DNA of 64,000 bases from JANNUT01 sp046331425 (GTDB lineage: Bacteria; Acidobacteriota; Polarisedimenticolia; J045). The DNA lies in assembly GCA_046331425.1 (NCBI GenBank), contig JAXLQU010000001.1, positions 62,001 to 126,000 of the forward strand, read 5' to 3'. A program made the translations under genes and the position numbers. Positions 1-7,231 of this stretch are shown here, piece after piece (within the stretch, counting starts at the first letter, position 1; every line of letters starts with the position of its first letter). Under the pieces are notes generated by a model. That model was not told the origin of the DNA. It saw nothing but the letters and a program-made list of their open reading frames with translations, and searched no databases.

Positions 1-1
1 C

Positions 2-106
2 GAATGGACCGATTGGTTTCCCGATGCCGCTGCGCTGCAACGTACGACGGCGGCGCTGCATGAGTGGATCGGCTTGGCCTACTACAAAGCGCGTGGATGG
101 GTCTGA
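2..106 (+). CDS. 3' end of an unknown protein (truncated by window edge)
   Basis: An open frame enters from the left edge and ends at TGA 104-106. The 34 visible residues are rich in Trp and Tyr (WTDWFP, then LAYYKARGW at the end) and read like the tail of a real protein. It converges on the GNAT-type gene with only 20 bases between the stops. The family cannot be recognised from this fragment. Confidence 0.5.
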   Translation, partial: EWTDWFPDAAALQRTTAALHEWIGLAYYKARGWV

Positions 107-126
107 CGTCCAACGACGCGACAACG

Positions 127-786
127 CTACGACCCCATACGGGCGTGCAACTCGGGATCCCACTGGCCGGTGAGGAATCGAAAAATGAATCCGTTGGATG
201 CGCGCAACTTCTGGTACGCCGCTCTCAAGTCCAACACGAGCGTGATGCGCCTTCCTTGGTGATTGAGTTCTCCAACATCGTGCGTCGCCACCGGCACGAA
301 GCCCATCACGGTGGTGTGAAAGTGATAGGGGCTGTGCGGGTCGTTTTCGAACACATCGGTGATCAGATGCGAGTAACCGCGCCCAGCGATCTCGGTCGAT
401 GCCGCGCGCATCAACGCCGCAGCGACCAGCACTTGGTTGCGAAATTCGGGTAGGACTGCGAACCGTCCAACCTCTGCTATTCGGTTGTTGCGGAGAAACG
501 CCTCGACATCGACCTCGACCCCGTTCAGCAGCTGAAGGCCGTAGTCTTTGTAGAGGTGCAGCGGTGGATCGTAGAGCGCACGGACCACGCCAACCGAACG
601 ACCATCCCGCTGAACGACCCACCACGAGATCGCCGGGTCGGTGAGATCCGCGATCGGGACCTGCGTGCGCTCGTCGTCGACCCAACCTTTTTCGTCGCGA
701 TAGGTTGCGCGCAACACCTCGAGCGCTCGCTCGCGCCCAGCCGTATCCAGCACCTTGATCGTTTGAAGCCGCGTGTCGGTTGCCAT
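127..786 (-). CDS. GNAT/autoinducer-synthase-fold N-acyltransferase
   Basis: The 219-residue protein has the layout of GNAT or LuxI-fold acyltransferases. A central strand reads EVGRFAVLPEFRN, matching the conserved Glu-x-x-Arg-x-x-Val-x-Pro-x-(Y/F)-R signature of the OlsB and FeeM families. A HFHTTVMGFVPV segment near the C-terminus resembles the late GNAT helix and strand. There is no signal peptide. It is the last gene of a minus-strand group, 7 bases after a PlsC-type acyltransferase. A GNAT beside a PlsC recalls ornithine-lipid synthesis, in which OlsB N-acylates the amino acid and OlsA O-acylates the product. The substrate cannot be told from sequence; N-acyl amino acid synthase or an ordinary N-acetyltransferase are alternatives. 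Confidence 0.75.
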   Translation of the reverse strand: MATDTRLQTIKVLDTAGRERALEVLRATYRDEKGWVDDERTQVPIADLTDPAISWWVVQRDGRSVGVVRALYDPPLHLYKDYGLQLLNGVEVDVEAFLRNNRIAEVGRFAVLPEFRNQVLVAAALMRAASTEIAGRGYSHLITDVFENDPHSPYHFHTTVMGFVPVATHDVGELNHQGRRITLVLDLRAAYQKLRASNGFIFRFLTGQWDPELHARMGS

Positions 787-793
787 CTCGTCG

Positions 794-1615
794 TCAGTCC
801 CTCGGCGGTGCAGACCAAGTTTTGCCTGAAAGCCGCGACAGCTCCTGCATCAACACGGCATGCCAAGCGCGAACCTCGGCTGGCGTCGGCTTGCCTGGCC
901 GCGCCGGTACGGGAGGTGTGAGCGGCGCGCCGATCTTGAGCGCCATCTTTGCATGCGCACCGATCGGACGATCTGGCGGCCATCCAGGAAAGCGAATCCC
1001 GAGCGGCACCACCGGGCGACCCGATTCCAGCGAGAGGCGCGCAGCCCCCGGATTCCCAGGCAAGAGTCGACGCGGATCGCGGTTGAGTGTTCCTTCCGGG
1101 TAGACACCCACGCACTCACCTTGCTCCAGTGCTTTGCGTGCGCGCACCAACGCAGGCAACGGATCGTGCCACAGTGGTTTCAGCAGGTTCAGGAACCGCG
1201 GGCGCGCCGGCTTGTTGGTCAGGGTGATGACGCGACCACGCCGGATGATCAACGAGACGACCGGGATGAGTTGGAACATCCAGTCCGAGAGAAACCGTAT
1301 GCCTCGTCCGCCGCGCAACGTGATCATCAACGAAGGGACGAGCACCGCCTCGGCTTTCTGATTGTGATTGGCGATCAGCACGAATGGATCGTTGACGGGG
1401 GCGATGTGTTCGAGTCCCTCCACCGACAACAGACGCCGCCGAAAGAACGCCATGACGAGGCGACCCACAACTCGATCGAACGCGTTCAGCTCGGGGAGCG
1501 GCAGGCGCCACACATCACTCAAGGTCCAAAGCGCGGGTTGCGAGGTCACGTTTGCTGTGACCCCGGTGTGGTCACTCGGGCGGTATGCCGTTTCGATGTC
1601 GGGTGTGAGGTTCAA
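794..1615 (-). CDS. PlsC-family 1-acylglycerol-3-phosphate/lysolipid O-acyltransferase
   Basis: This 273-residue protein carries the PlsC (LPLAT) motifs. Block I reads NHNQKAE, where the usual H-x4-D ends in Glu instead of Asp. Block III reads YPEGTLNRD, the counterpart of the EGTRS phosphate-binding motif. A hydrophobic stretch (WMFQLIPVVSLII) suits peripheral membrane attachment. The ATG overlaps the TGA of the upstream lipoprotein gene by 4 bases, so translation is probably coupled. The family transfers an acyl group to a hydroxyl of a lysolipid at the inner membrane. Together with the downstream N-acyltransferase it may build an aminolipid (inference) rather than serve general phosphatidate synthesis. 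The N-terminal 30 residues are polar and poorly conserved, so a later start is possible. Confidence 0.85.
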   Translation of the reverse strand: MNLTPDIETAYRPSDHTGVTANVTSQPALWTLSDVWRLPLPELNAFDRVVGRLVMAFFRRRLLSVEGLEHIAPVNDPFVLIANHNQKAEAVLVPSLMITLRGGRGIRFLSDWMFQLIPVVSLIIRRGRVITLTNKPARPRFLNLLKPLWHDPLPALVRARKALEQGECVGVYPEGTLNRDPRRLLPGNPGAARLSLESGRPVVPLGIRFPGWPPDRPIGAHAKMALKIGAPLTPPVPARPGKPTPAEVRAWHAVLMQELSRLSGKTWSAPPRD

Positions 1616-2556
1616 GTCGCCGGCTTCGGTTGGATCTCGATGATCGGCATAGCGATTCGCTCTCCACCGAACTGGTACGGGCGCCCATCGGTCGGTGTCA
1701 CGGTAATGGTGTCGTACGAGAAGGTCACACGCCGTTTCTCTTTCGAGTCGGTCGCCAGTACAACGCCGGGCTTGAAGCTGACGCGGAAGTAGGTACCAGC
1801 GACACTCGTGCCCGACGATGAATCGTTGCGGAAGTACTTGACACGCAGATGGCCTGGCGAGCTGTGAGTCACCTCGAACGTGGTTGGGATCGCGGCACCA
1901 TTCTCGGTTGCGTTGAGAATTCCAGTTTCCACGAAGCTCTCCCCGTCCGCGCAGTTGTCAGGGTCATCGGCAGTACTGTCCGGATCATCGCAGCTGTAGA
2001 CCAGCAGATCCTCCGGCGGGTAAGGCGTTTCGCCGCTGGCCGCGCCCCCTTCCCAAGAGACGCTGATATCCAGAGCGCTGATGTTGCAGGCCGAGCCAAT
2101 GGTGAGTGCGAACTCGTCGACCGCTCCGGATACCGGATCGAGTTGCTGAGGTACCAGGCTGATGAACGGCGGTAAAGGCGCATTCAGATCGACATCATCG
2201 CTGCGGCCATCGGCGAGCGAGCCGACGACCGTGAGCAGGTCGCCGACAGGACGTGGTGTGCTCAACACCGTTACCGCTTGACCTGCGGTGTTGGTTCGAA
2301 CGGTGCTCTCGGAAAGAGTTCCCGAGTCGGTGGTGAAGGTCACCGGCACCTCGGGCGCGACCGTGCCATCGTCGCCGTAGATCGTGGCAACCAGTTGTGT
2401 CTCGCCCTGTCCTGTCGTCGGATTTGGACAAATGTTGGCGTTGGTGGTCGCCAGCGAGATGCGGCGTTCTTTGGGGGTGAGTTTCTGCGCCTTGTCGCAT
2501 GAGAGTGAAATCAAGGCCAGCGCAACGAACGCAATCGTGAAAGACCGTTGGGTCAT
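1612..2556 (-). CDS. Lipoprotein with bacterial Ig-like domain
   Basis: The start chosen is the ATG at 2556, which gives a 314-residue protein with a lipoprotein signal: a hydrophobic core followed by ISLSC with the candidate lipid-bearing Cys at residue 20. Residues of about 45 to 115 look like a Big/invasin-type Ig domain (TQLVATIYGDDGTVAPEVPV, later GQAVTVL). The rest is strand-rich, with several Cys in an Asp-rich stretch (YSCDDPDSTADDPDNC) that may bind calcium or form disulfides. A longer upstream open frame exists but its composition is unlike protein and it lacks a signal. It is first of three coupled genes, followed by PlsC with a 4-base overlap. The function is unknown. Confidence 0.75.
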   Translation of the reverse strand: MTQRSFTIAFVALALISLSCDKAQKLTPKERRISLATTNANICPNPTTGQGETQLVATIYGDDGTVAPEVPVTFTTDSGTLSESTVRTNTAGQAVTVLSTPRPVGDLLTVVGSLADGRSDDVDLNAPLPPFISLVPQQLDPVSGAVDEFALTIGSACNISALDISVSWEGGAASGETPYPPEDLLVYSCDDPDSTADDPDNCADGESFVETGILNATENGAAIPTTFEVTHSSPGHLRVKYFRNDSSSGTSVAGTYFRVSFKPGVVLATDSKEKRRVTFSYDTITVTPTDGRPYQFGGERIAMPIIEIQPKPAT

Positions 2557-2729
2557 TTGAGGCACCTCGTGACGCGGGACGGGAAGCGAAATGACGGCTG
2601 CATTGTGTGTATGCAGCGACCAGCCCGCAAGGACGGCCCGAACCGGCGCATAACGAACCCCGTTTGACGTGTGCGGGGGGAGCCCCGCAATATCCGCCGC
2701 CGGGGAGAGCGACGGGGACCTGAAGTCCG

Positions 2730-4379
2730 ATGGCCGAAGACCGCGAAACGCTTGAAGTCGATGTCGCCATCGTCGGCGGTGGCCCCGCCGGCCTTGCCGC
2801 GGCGATCCACCTGGTACGTGAGGCGCAACGGCGGGGGATCGAACCGCCCGCGGTGGCAGTGCTCGAGAAAGCGGAGGAGTTCGGCGCTCACAGCCTGTCC
2901 GGCGCCATTCTCGATCCGCGCGGATTGGACGCCCTGATCCCCGATTGGCGAACGAAAGACGCGCCGGTCGAGGCGGAGGTCGGGCAGGAAGCGATGCTGT
3001 ACCTGACGGCCACCGGTCACTACCGGATTCCGTGGCTTCCACCGATGATGCAGCACCACGGTTCGTTCGTGGTCTCTCTACAAAAGCTGGTGGCCTGGCT
3101 GGCATCGCAGGCGGAGGCACTCGACGTGAACCTGTTCCCTGGGTTCGCTGCCGTGGCGTTGGCGCGCGAGAACGGACGGGTTGTCGGTGTGCGGACCGGC
3201 GATCGAGGTATCGACAAGCGCGGACACGCGCGCGGTAATTTCGAGCCGGGTTACGAGGTCCGCGCGCGCATCACGCTGATCTGCGATGGAGTGCGGGGCA
3301 ATCTCTCGCAAGCGTTGATTCGCGATGCGGGATTGTCGGAAGGGAAGAACCCGCAGCTCTACAACGGCGGTGCAAAGGAAGTGTGGCGCGTGCCGGAAGG
3401 ACGATTCGCGGCCGGGCGAGTGCTACACACCATGGGGTGGCCGCTGCGATCCGATACCTTTGGCGGAGCGTTTCTTTACGGCATGCAAGCGAACCTGGTG
3501 TCGGTCGGTTTGGTGGCTGGACTGGATTCTCCCGATCCACGACTGAACGTGCAGGAGCGGCTACAAGAACTGAAGACCCACCCGTTTATCCGCCCCATCT
3601 TGGAAGGGGGCGAACTGGTTTCCTACGGCGCCAAAGCGATTCCGGAAGGGGGCTACTGGGCGATTCCGCGTCTGGCGGTCGACGGCGCGATGCTGTTGGG
3701 TGATGCCGTCGGAATGCTGAACTCGATGCGATTGAAAGGAATTCACCTCGCGATGGAATCGGGCATGGCCGCTGCGGAGACGGCGCTCGATGCGCTGGCC
3801 GCTGACGATGTCTCGGCCGCACGGCTATCCGGGTACGAACGGCGCTTGAAGGATGGCCCCGCCGGACAAGAGTTGTACAAGGTGAGGAACTTTCGCCAAC
3901 CGTATCAACGGGGACTGCTGCACGGCATGGTCCACACCGGCTTGCAGTTTCTCACCGGCGGACGGGGCGTGCGCGAACGGTACCCAGCCGTCGAAGATCA
4001 TCATCGCCGCGCACGGCTTTCGGGCTATCGGCGACCCGCACCCGCCACGCCCCCGTATGACGGGAAGCTGATCGTCGATCGCATGACCGACGTCTATCAC
4101 TCGGCAACTCGTCACGAGGAGAATCAGCCGGCACATCTGTTGGTCGTCGATACCGATCTATGCCGGACGCGCTGTCGCGAGGAGTTCGGAAATCCCTGCG
4201 AGAAGTTTTGCCCTGCCGGCGTGTACGAAATGATCAAGGCCGATGAAGGTGGTGTGAAGTTGCATCTGAACTTCAGCAACTGCGTGCACTGCAAGATCTG
4301 CGACATCGCCGACCCCTACGGCGTCATCTACTGGGTTCCACCCGAAGGCGGCGAAGGCCCCCGCTACAAATCCACCTGA
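2730..4379 (+). CDS. Electron transfer flavoprotein-ubiquinone oxidoreductase
   Basis: ETF-QO moves electrons from reduced ETF, supplied by acyl-CoA and related dehydrogenases, into the quinone pool at the inner membrane. The 549-residue length fits the family. The N-terminus has the FAD dinucleotide-binding fingerprint VGGGPAGLAAA from about residue 15, and GAMLLGDAVGMLNSMRLKGI is the second FAD motif near residue 325. The C-terminal ferredoxin-like part has the 4Fe-4S ligands: Cys494 in FCPAGVYE, then Cys518, Cys521 and Cys524 in NCVHCKIC. It is transcribed alone, divergent from the lipoprotein operon, and ends just before a palindromic repeat. The acyl-CoA dehydrogenase at 51-52 kb is a plausible upstream electron source through ETF, which is not in this window. 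Confidence 0.95.
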   Translation: MAEDRETLEVDVAIVGGGPAGLAAAIHLVREAQRRGIEPPAVAVLEKAEEFGAHSLSGAILDPRGLDALIPDWRTKDAPVEAEVGQEAMLYLTATGHYRIPWLPPMMQHHGSFVVSLQKLVAWLASQAEALDVNLFPGFAAVALARENGRVVGVRTGDRGIDKRGHARGNFEPGYEVRARITLICDGVRGNLSQALIRDAGLSEGKNPQLYNGGAKEVWRVPEGRFAAGRVLHTMGWPLRSDTFGGAFLYGMQANLVSVGLVAGLDSPDPRLNVQERLQELKTHPFIRPILEGGELVSYGAKAIPEGGYWAIPRLAVDGAMLLGDAVGMLNSMRLKGIHLAMESGMAAAETALDALAADDVSAARLSGYERRLKDGPAGQELYKVRNFRQPYQRGLLHGMVHTGLQFLTGGRGVRERYPAVEDHHRRARLSGYRRPAPATPPYDGKLIVDRMTDVYHSATRHEENQPAHLLVVDTDLCRTRCREEFGNPCEKFCPAGVYEMIKADEGGVKLHLNFSNCVHCKICDIADPYGVIYWVPPEGGEGPRYKST

Positions 4380-4405
4380 CCCCACACGCATTCCGAGAAC
4401 AAATC

Positions 4406-4524
4406 CGGGGACGGTCTACCTAAAGCAGGGTTAGTCGAAGTGCTTCCGCCCCGTCGATCGGCGCGTCTTGAATGCGCGCACGGCGCGAGAACGGACTAAC
4501 TCCGCATTAGGTAAACCGTCCCCC
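4406..4524. repeat. Long palindromic intergenic repeat, copy 1
   Basis: The left arm begins GGGGACGGTCTACCTAAAGC at 4407. The right arm ends with the near-complement GCATTAGGTAAACCGTCCCC at 4505-4524, with two mismatches. A second complementary pair lies inside (GTTAGTC near 4430 and GACTAAC at 4494-4500), so the whole element can fold into one long hairpin. It sits between the convergent ETF-QO gene and the gene ending at 4539. A close copy lies at 38144-38288 and a single arm at 17764-17797. The shape is that of a REP/MITE-like non-autonomous element. Confidence 0.8.
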
Positions 4525-4538
4525 TATTTTGTTGTGGG

Positions 4539-6401
4539 TTATGGCGTGGGGGGTTCGGGGAGATCGGCCATGAAGAGGCGGGCGGGAGGGGACGTGGTCT
4601 CGCGTGCGAGTGCGTCGCGCGCTTCGATGCGGAACCAGATCTCGCTCGTCTGACCTTCCTGCCAGAACCGCTTGCGAAGTTCGGACCACGTCCCGCCGTC
4701 CATCTTCCAGGCGGTGAAGAACAGGCTGTAGTCGCGCTGTGCTCGGAAGGTTTTTCCTGTGAACTCAGGGTTGCCGGCAAACAGGATCCGGTAACGCTGA
4801 TTGTGGTTCTTTTCCCACTTCAACAGCGGTGCATCTTTCTTGTCGATGTCGAAGGTGCAGTCAGGGTTGGGCGCTTCACAGTCGGCGGGTGGTTCTGTGA
4901 CCGTCGACGCGATGGCCGGATTCAGAAGAATCGCCCGAGGTTCCTGCGTTTGTGTGCTCGCTTTGCCATCAGGCGATTTGCCACGCACGCGCCAATAGAT
5001 CGGAGCCTCGCCCTTGCCGAGTTTCAGAGCCGTTTGCCAAAGCCCAATCGACGGCGTCGTTTTGTCGGTGGGGAAGAACTGGAACCCACTGCTGACCAGC
5101 TTCTCGTTGCGCTTGAACTCCGCGGATGCAGCGAACTGCAGTTCCATCTGGATCTGCCCGGCGCCACGAGTCCAAGACATCTCCAGCGCTTCGTCCAGAT
5201 AGACGCTCACGCCGGACTCGGGTGCGAGCGGCGCAAGCGTGCCCTCTTCGCAGAAATCTCCGGTTCCATCCAGGTCGAGGTCACCTTGACCGGCGTTGGC
5301 GACCGTGGGGCAATTGTCGATCAGCGTGTGAACCCCATCCCCGTCGATGTCATCGCAAGCGCCTGCGCCGGAAATCTGTAGGCCGTCGCCGCTGGTGAGC
5401 GCGTGGAACGCGGCGCACTGTGCCGCTGTCAATCCCCGGTTGGTCGCGTTGGCGACCTTGGCCATGACATTCCGCGAGTCGGTCGAGCCATCCAGTCCTG
5501 CGTTCTTACCCAACTCGTGCAGCCACAGCACCGCTTCGTCCGACGGTTGGGTCATGCGAACCAGCACGATGCTCCGGCCATCCTGCGGGCTACAACCCAG
5601 CACATTGGTCCGCTTGCGACCGTTGCAGAAGTTGATCGCCTTCACGATCTTCACGCGCGCCACGTCGAGGGCCAATACCGCGTCGAGTTCCGCTTGGGTG
5701 TCGATCGTGTCGAGTCCGTCGTCTGCAACACCGAACGTCCCAGCACTGCCGGCGCGGTCGAGCAGGAAGCAACAGGAGACATCGGCCTTGAAATCGGAGC
5801 GGCCTACCACACTCGTGGCGACCTCGAGCACGCGGTCGAGCCGCTCGTCCGACATCGGTTTGCTGACCTCGACATGGTTGGCGTAGGTCAGCGAGGCGAG
5901 CACGGCATCGGAGGCAGGATCGGGTAGCAGTATCGAGGGTGCCGCGCTCAGTCGAGCTGGGTCGTCACTCGTCGAGCGCGCACGCCCATCGTCACCTGAA
6001 ACCTCGGCAGGTTGGCGGTTCGCGATACGCCGCAGTGCAGACGGCAGCAGCGCGCGCGCGCGGGCGTCGTCGACGTTCGTCGCGGTACTCGTCTCAAACT
6101 CGAATCGACTCAGCGCAGCGGCTGCCGCAGGGTGGTCGAGGTAAGACAAAAACGCGACAAGATTGTCCTTGCGTTCGAAGTCGGGCTCGGCCAACAAGGC
6201 AGCGAGCCGCGGGGCGTCGTCGTCACTGAGCCATCGATGTGCGATTTCTCGATCGACACCGTCGACGTACGAAACGAGCATCAAGGCGCGCACGTCCGCA
6301 TCGCGAAGCTCTATGGTCGAGGCAGGCGCTTCGGCGTGGGCAGGGGACAGCGATGCGGCAACACACAACAGCACGAAGACAAAGCTGATTCGCAGCGTCA
6401 T
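4539..6401 (-). CDS. Secreted protein with degenerate metzincin site and thrombospondin type-3-like repeat
   Basis: The 620-residue protein starts with a clear signal peptide ending SPAHA near residue 23. Residues 294-310 read LHELGKNAGLDGSTDSR, followed by NVM. This aligns with the metzincin site HExxHxxGxxH plus Met-turn, but the second His is Lys299 and the third ligand is also lost, so a zinc protease of that kind should be inactive. Further on, DDIDGDGVHTLIDNCP and DLDLDGTGDFCEE are thrombospondin type-3-like calcium loops. The C-terminal 250 residues are strand-rich and may be Ig or fibronectin-like. It is probably exported to the periplasm or beyond. The binding partner is unknown. It converges on ETF-QO with the palindromic repeat between them. 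Confidence 0.75.
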   Translation of the reverse strand: MTLRISFVFVLLCVAASLSPAHAEAPASTIELRDADVRALMLVSYVDGVDREIAHRWLSDDDAPRLAALLAEPDFERKDNLVAFLSYLDHPAAAAALSRFEFETSTATNVDDARARALLPSALRRIANRQPAEVSGDDGRARSTSDDPARLSAAPSILLPDPASDAVLASLTYANHVEVSKPMSDERLDRVLEVATSVVGRSDFKADVSCCFLLDRAGSAGTFGVADDGLDTIDTQAELDAVLALDVARVKIVKAINFCNGRKRTNVLGCSPQDGRSIVLVRMTQPSDEAVLWLHELGKNAGLDGSTDSRNVMAKVANATNRGLTAAQCAAFHALTSGDGLQISGAGACDDIDGDGVHTLIDNCPTVANAGQGDLDLDGTGDFCEEGTLAPLAPESGVSVYLDEALEMSWTRGAGQIQMELQFAASAEFKRNEKLVSSGFQFFPTDKTTPSIGLWQTALKLGKGEAPIYWRVRGKSPDGKASTQTQEPRAILLNPAIASTVTEPPADCEAPNPDCTFDIDKKDAPLLKWEKNHNQRYRILFAGNPEFTGKTFRAQRDYSLFFTAWKMDGGTWSELRKRFWQEGQTSEIWFRIEARDALARETTSPPARLFMADLPEPPTP

Positions 6402-6514
6402 AGCCTCGTTCTCTCGACTTGGAAGCCCACAGCCTAGCCGGACTCGAGGGAACGGGCGAGCAGGAATGCGGATCGGGGCGGCAGAACTGCCGCACCCGGA
6501 GATTTGCCTCGCGC

Positions 6515-6981
6515 CTACCCCTCGGGGCGCGTGGTCAACAGGCCCACCCAGCGGTTGATCGGGTGGCTTCGATCGAGAAACCCAACCGTCGGGCGACGGC
6601 GGGTCCCCAACGAGGCCCGCAACGACTTCATCTCGCGATCATCGGGCGCCAGGCTGAGGCCACGTGTGAGGGTCTGGATTGCCGCTTGCGCAGCCCCGCC
6701 GCTATCTCCAGCCGTGCGAGATTTTCGTGGGCCCGCGGTTCCCAGAACATCTTTCTCACGGCGTCTCGGCAGAGCACCATCCCTTCGCCGATGCGACCTT
6801 CGACCGTGCCGAGCATCAATCCATACCAAGAGCCGACGATCGCGGCGTCGGGCGGCGCTCCCGGAATCTCGTTGACCATGCGCCAGGCCGCTGAAGACAT
6901 CGCCAGCGCCTCGCGGGCATTCCCGATTCGATGCGAGGCCAGAGCCTTCTCGAGTGTGATGAAACACGGATGAACCGCCAT
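6515..6981 (-). pseudogene. Small TPR-like protein interrupted by a frameshift
   Basis: From the ATG at 6981 the frame encodes helical repeat sequence (TLEKALASHRIGNAREALAM, then EPRAHENLARLEIAAGLRK). Near 6685 the helix pattern leaves this frame and continues in another as AIQTLTRGLSLAPDDRE, a typical second half of a TPR unit, ending at the stop at 6515. One extra G in the minus-strand run AAGCGG would rejoin the frames. The span is 467 bases, one short of a whole number of codons. Repaired, it would be about 155 residues, cytoplasmic, with TPR-like scaffold character. It may be a genuine pseudogene or an assembly error. Taken literally, the first frame stops at 6628. Confidence 0.6.
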
Positions 6982-7231
6982 CTCCCTGCTCTCCTTGGTC
7001 TGGTCTGAAATTTAGCGGGTGCAGGTTTGCCGATTCCAGGACGAGTTTCGACAGCGGGCTTTCAGTAATGCAACCGTTCGGCGCGACCGGCCCGCCGGCA
7101 GGGGCCAAATTGTCCGAACCTGCCTGGGCCTCGACGGCCCCTGTCCGGAGGCCCGCGGTGACCTCGTCTCAGCGCCGGCGGGGGCTGGCCCGTAGCGCTG
7201 AAACGGAACGAATGTTGGTACCCTTCGGTCC

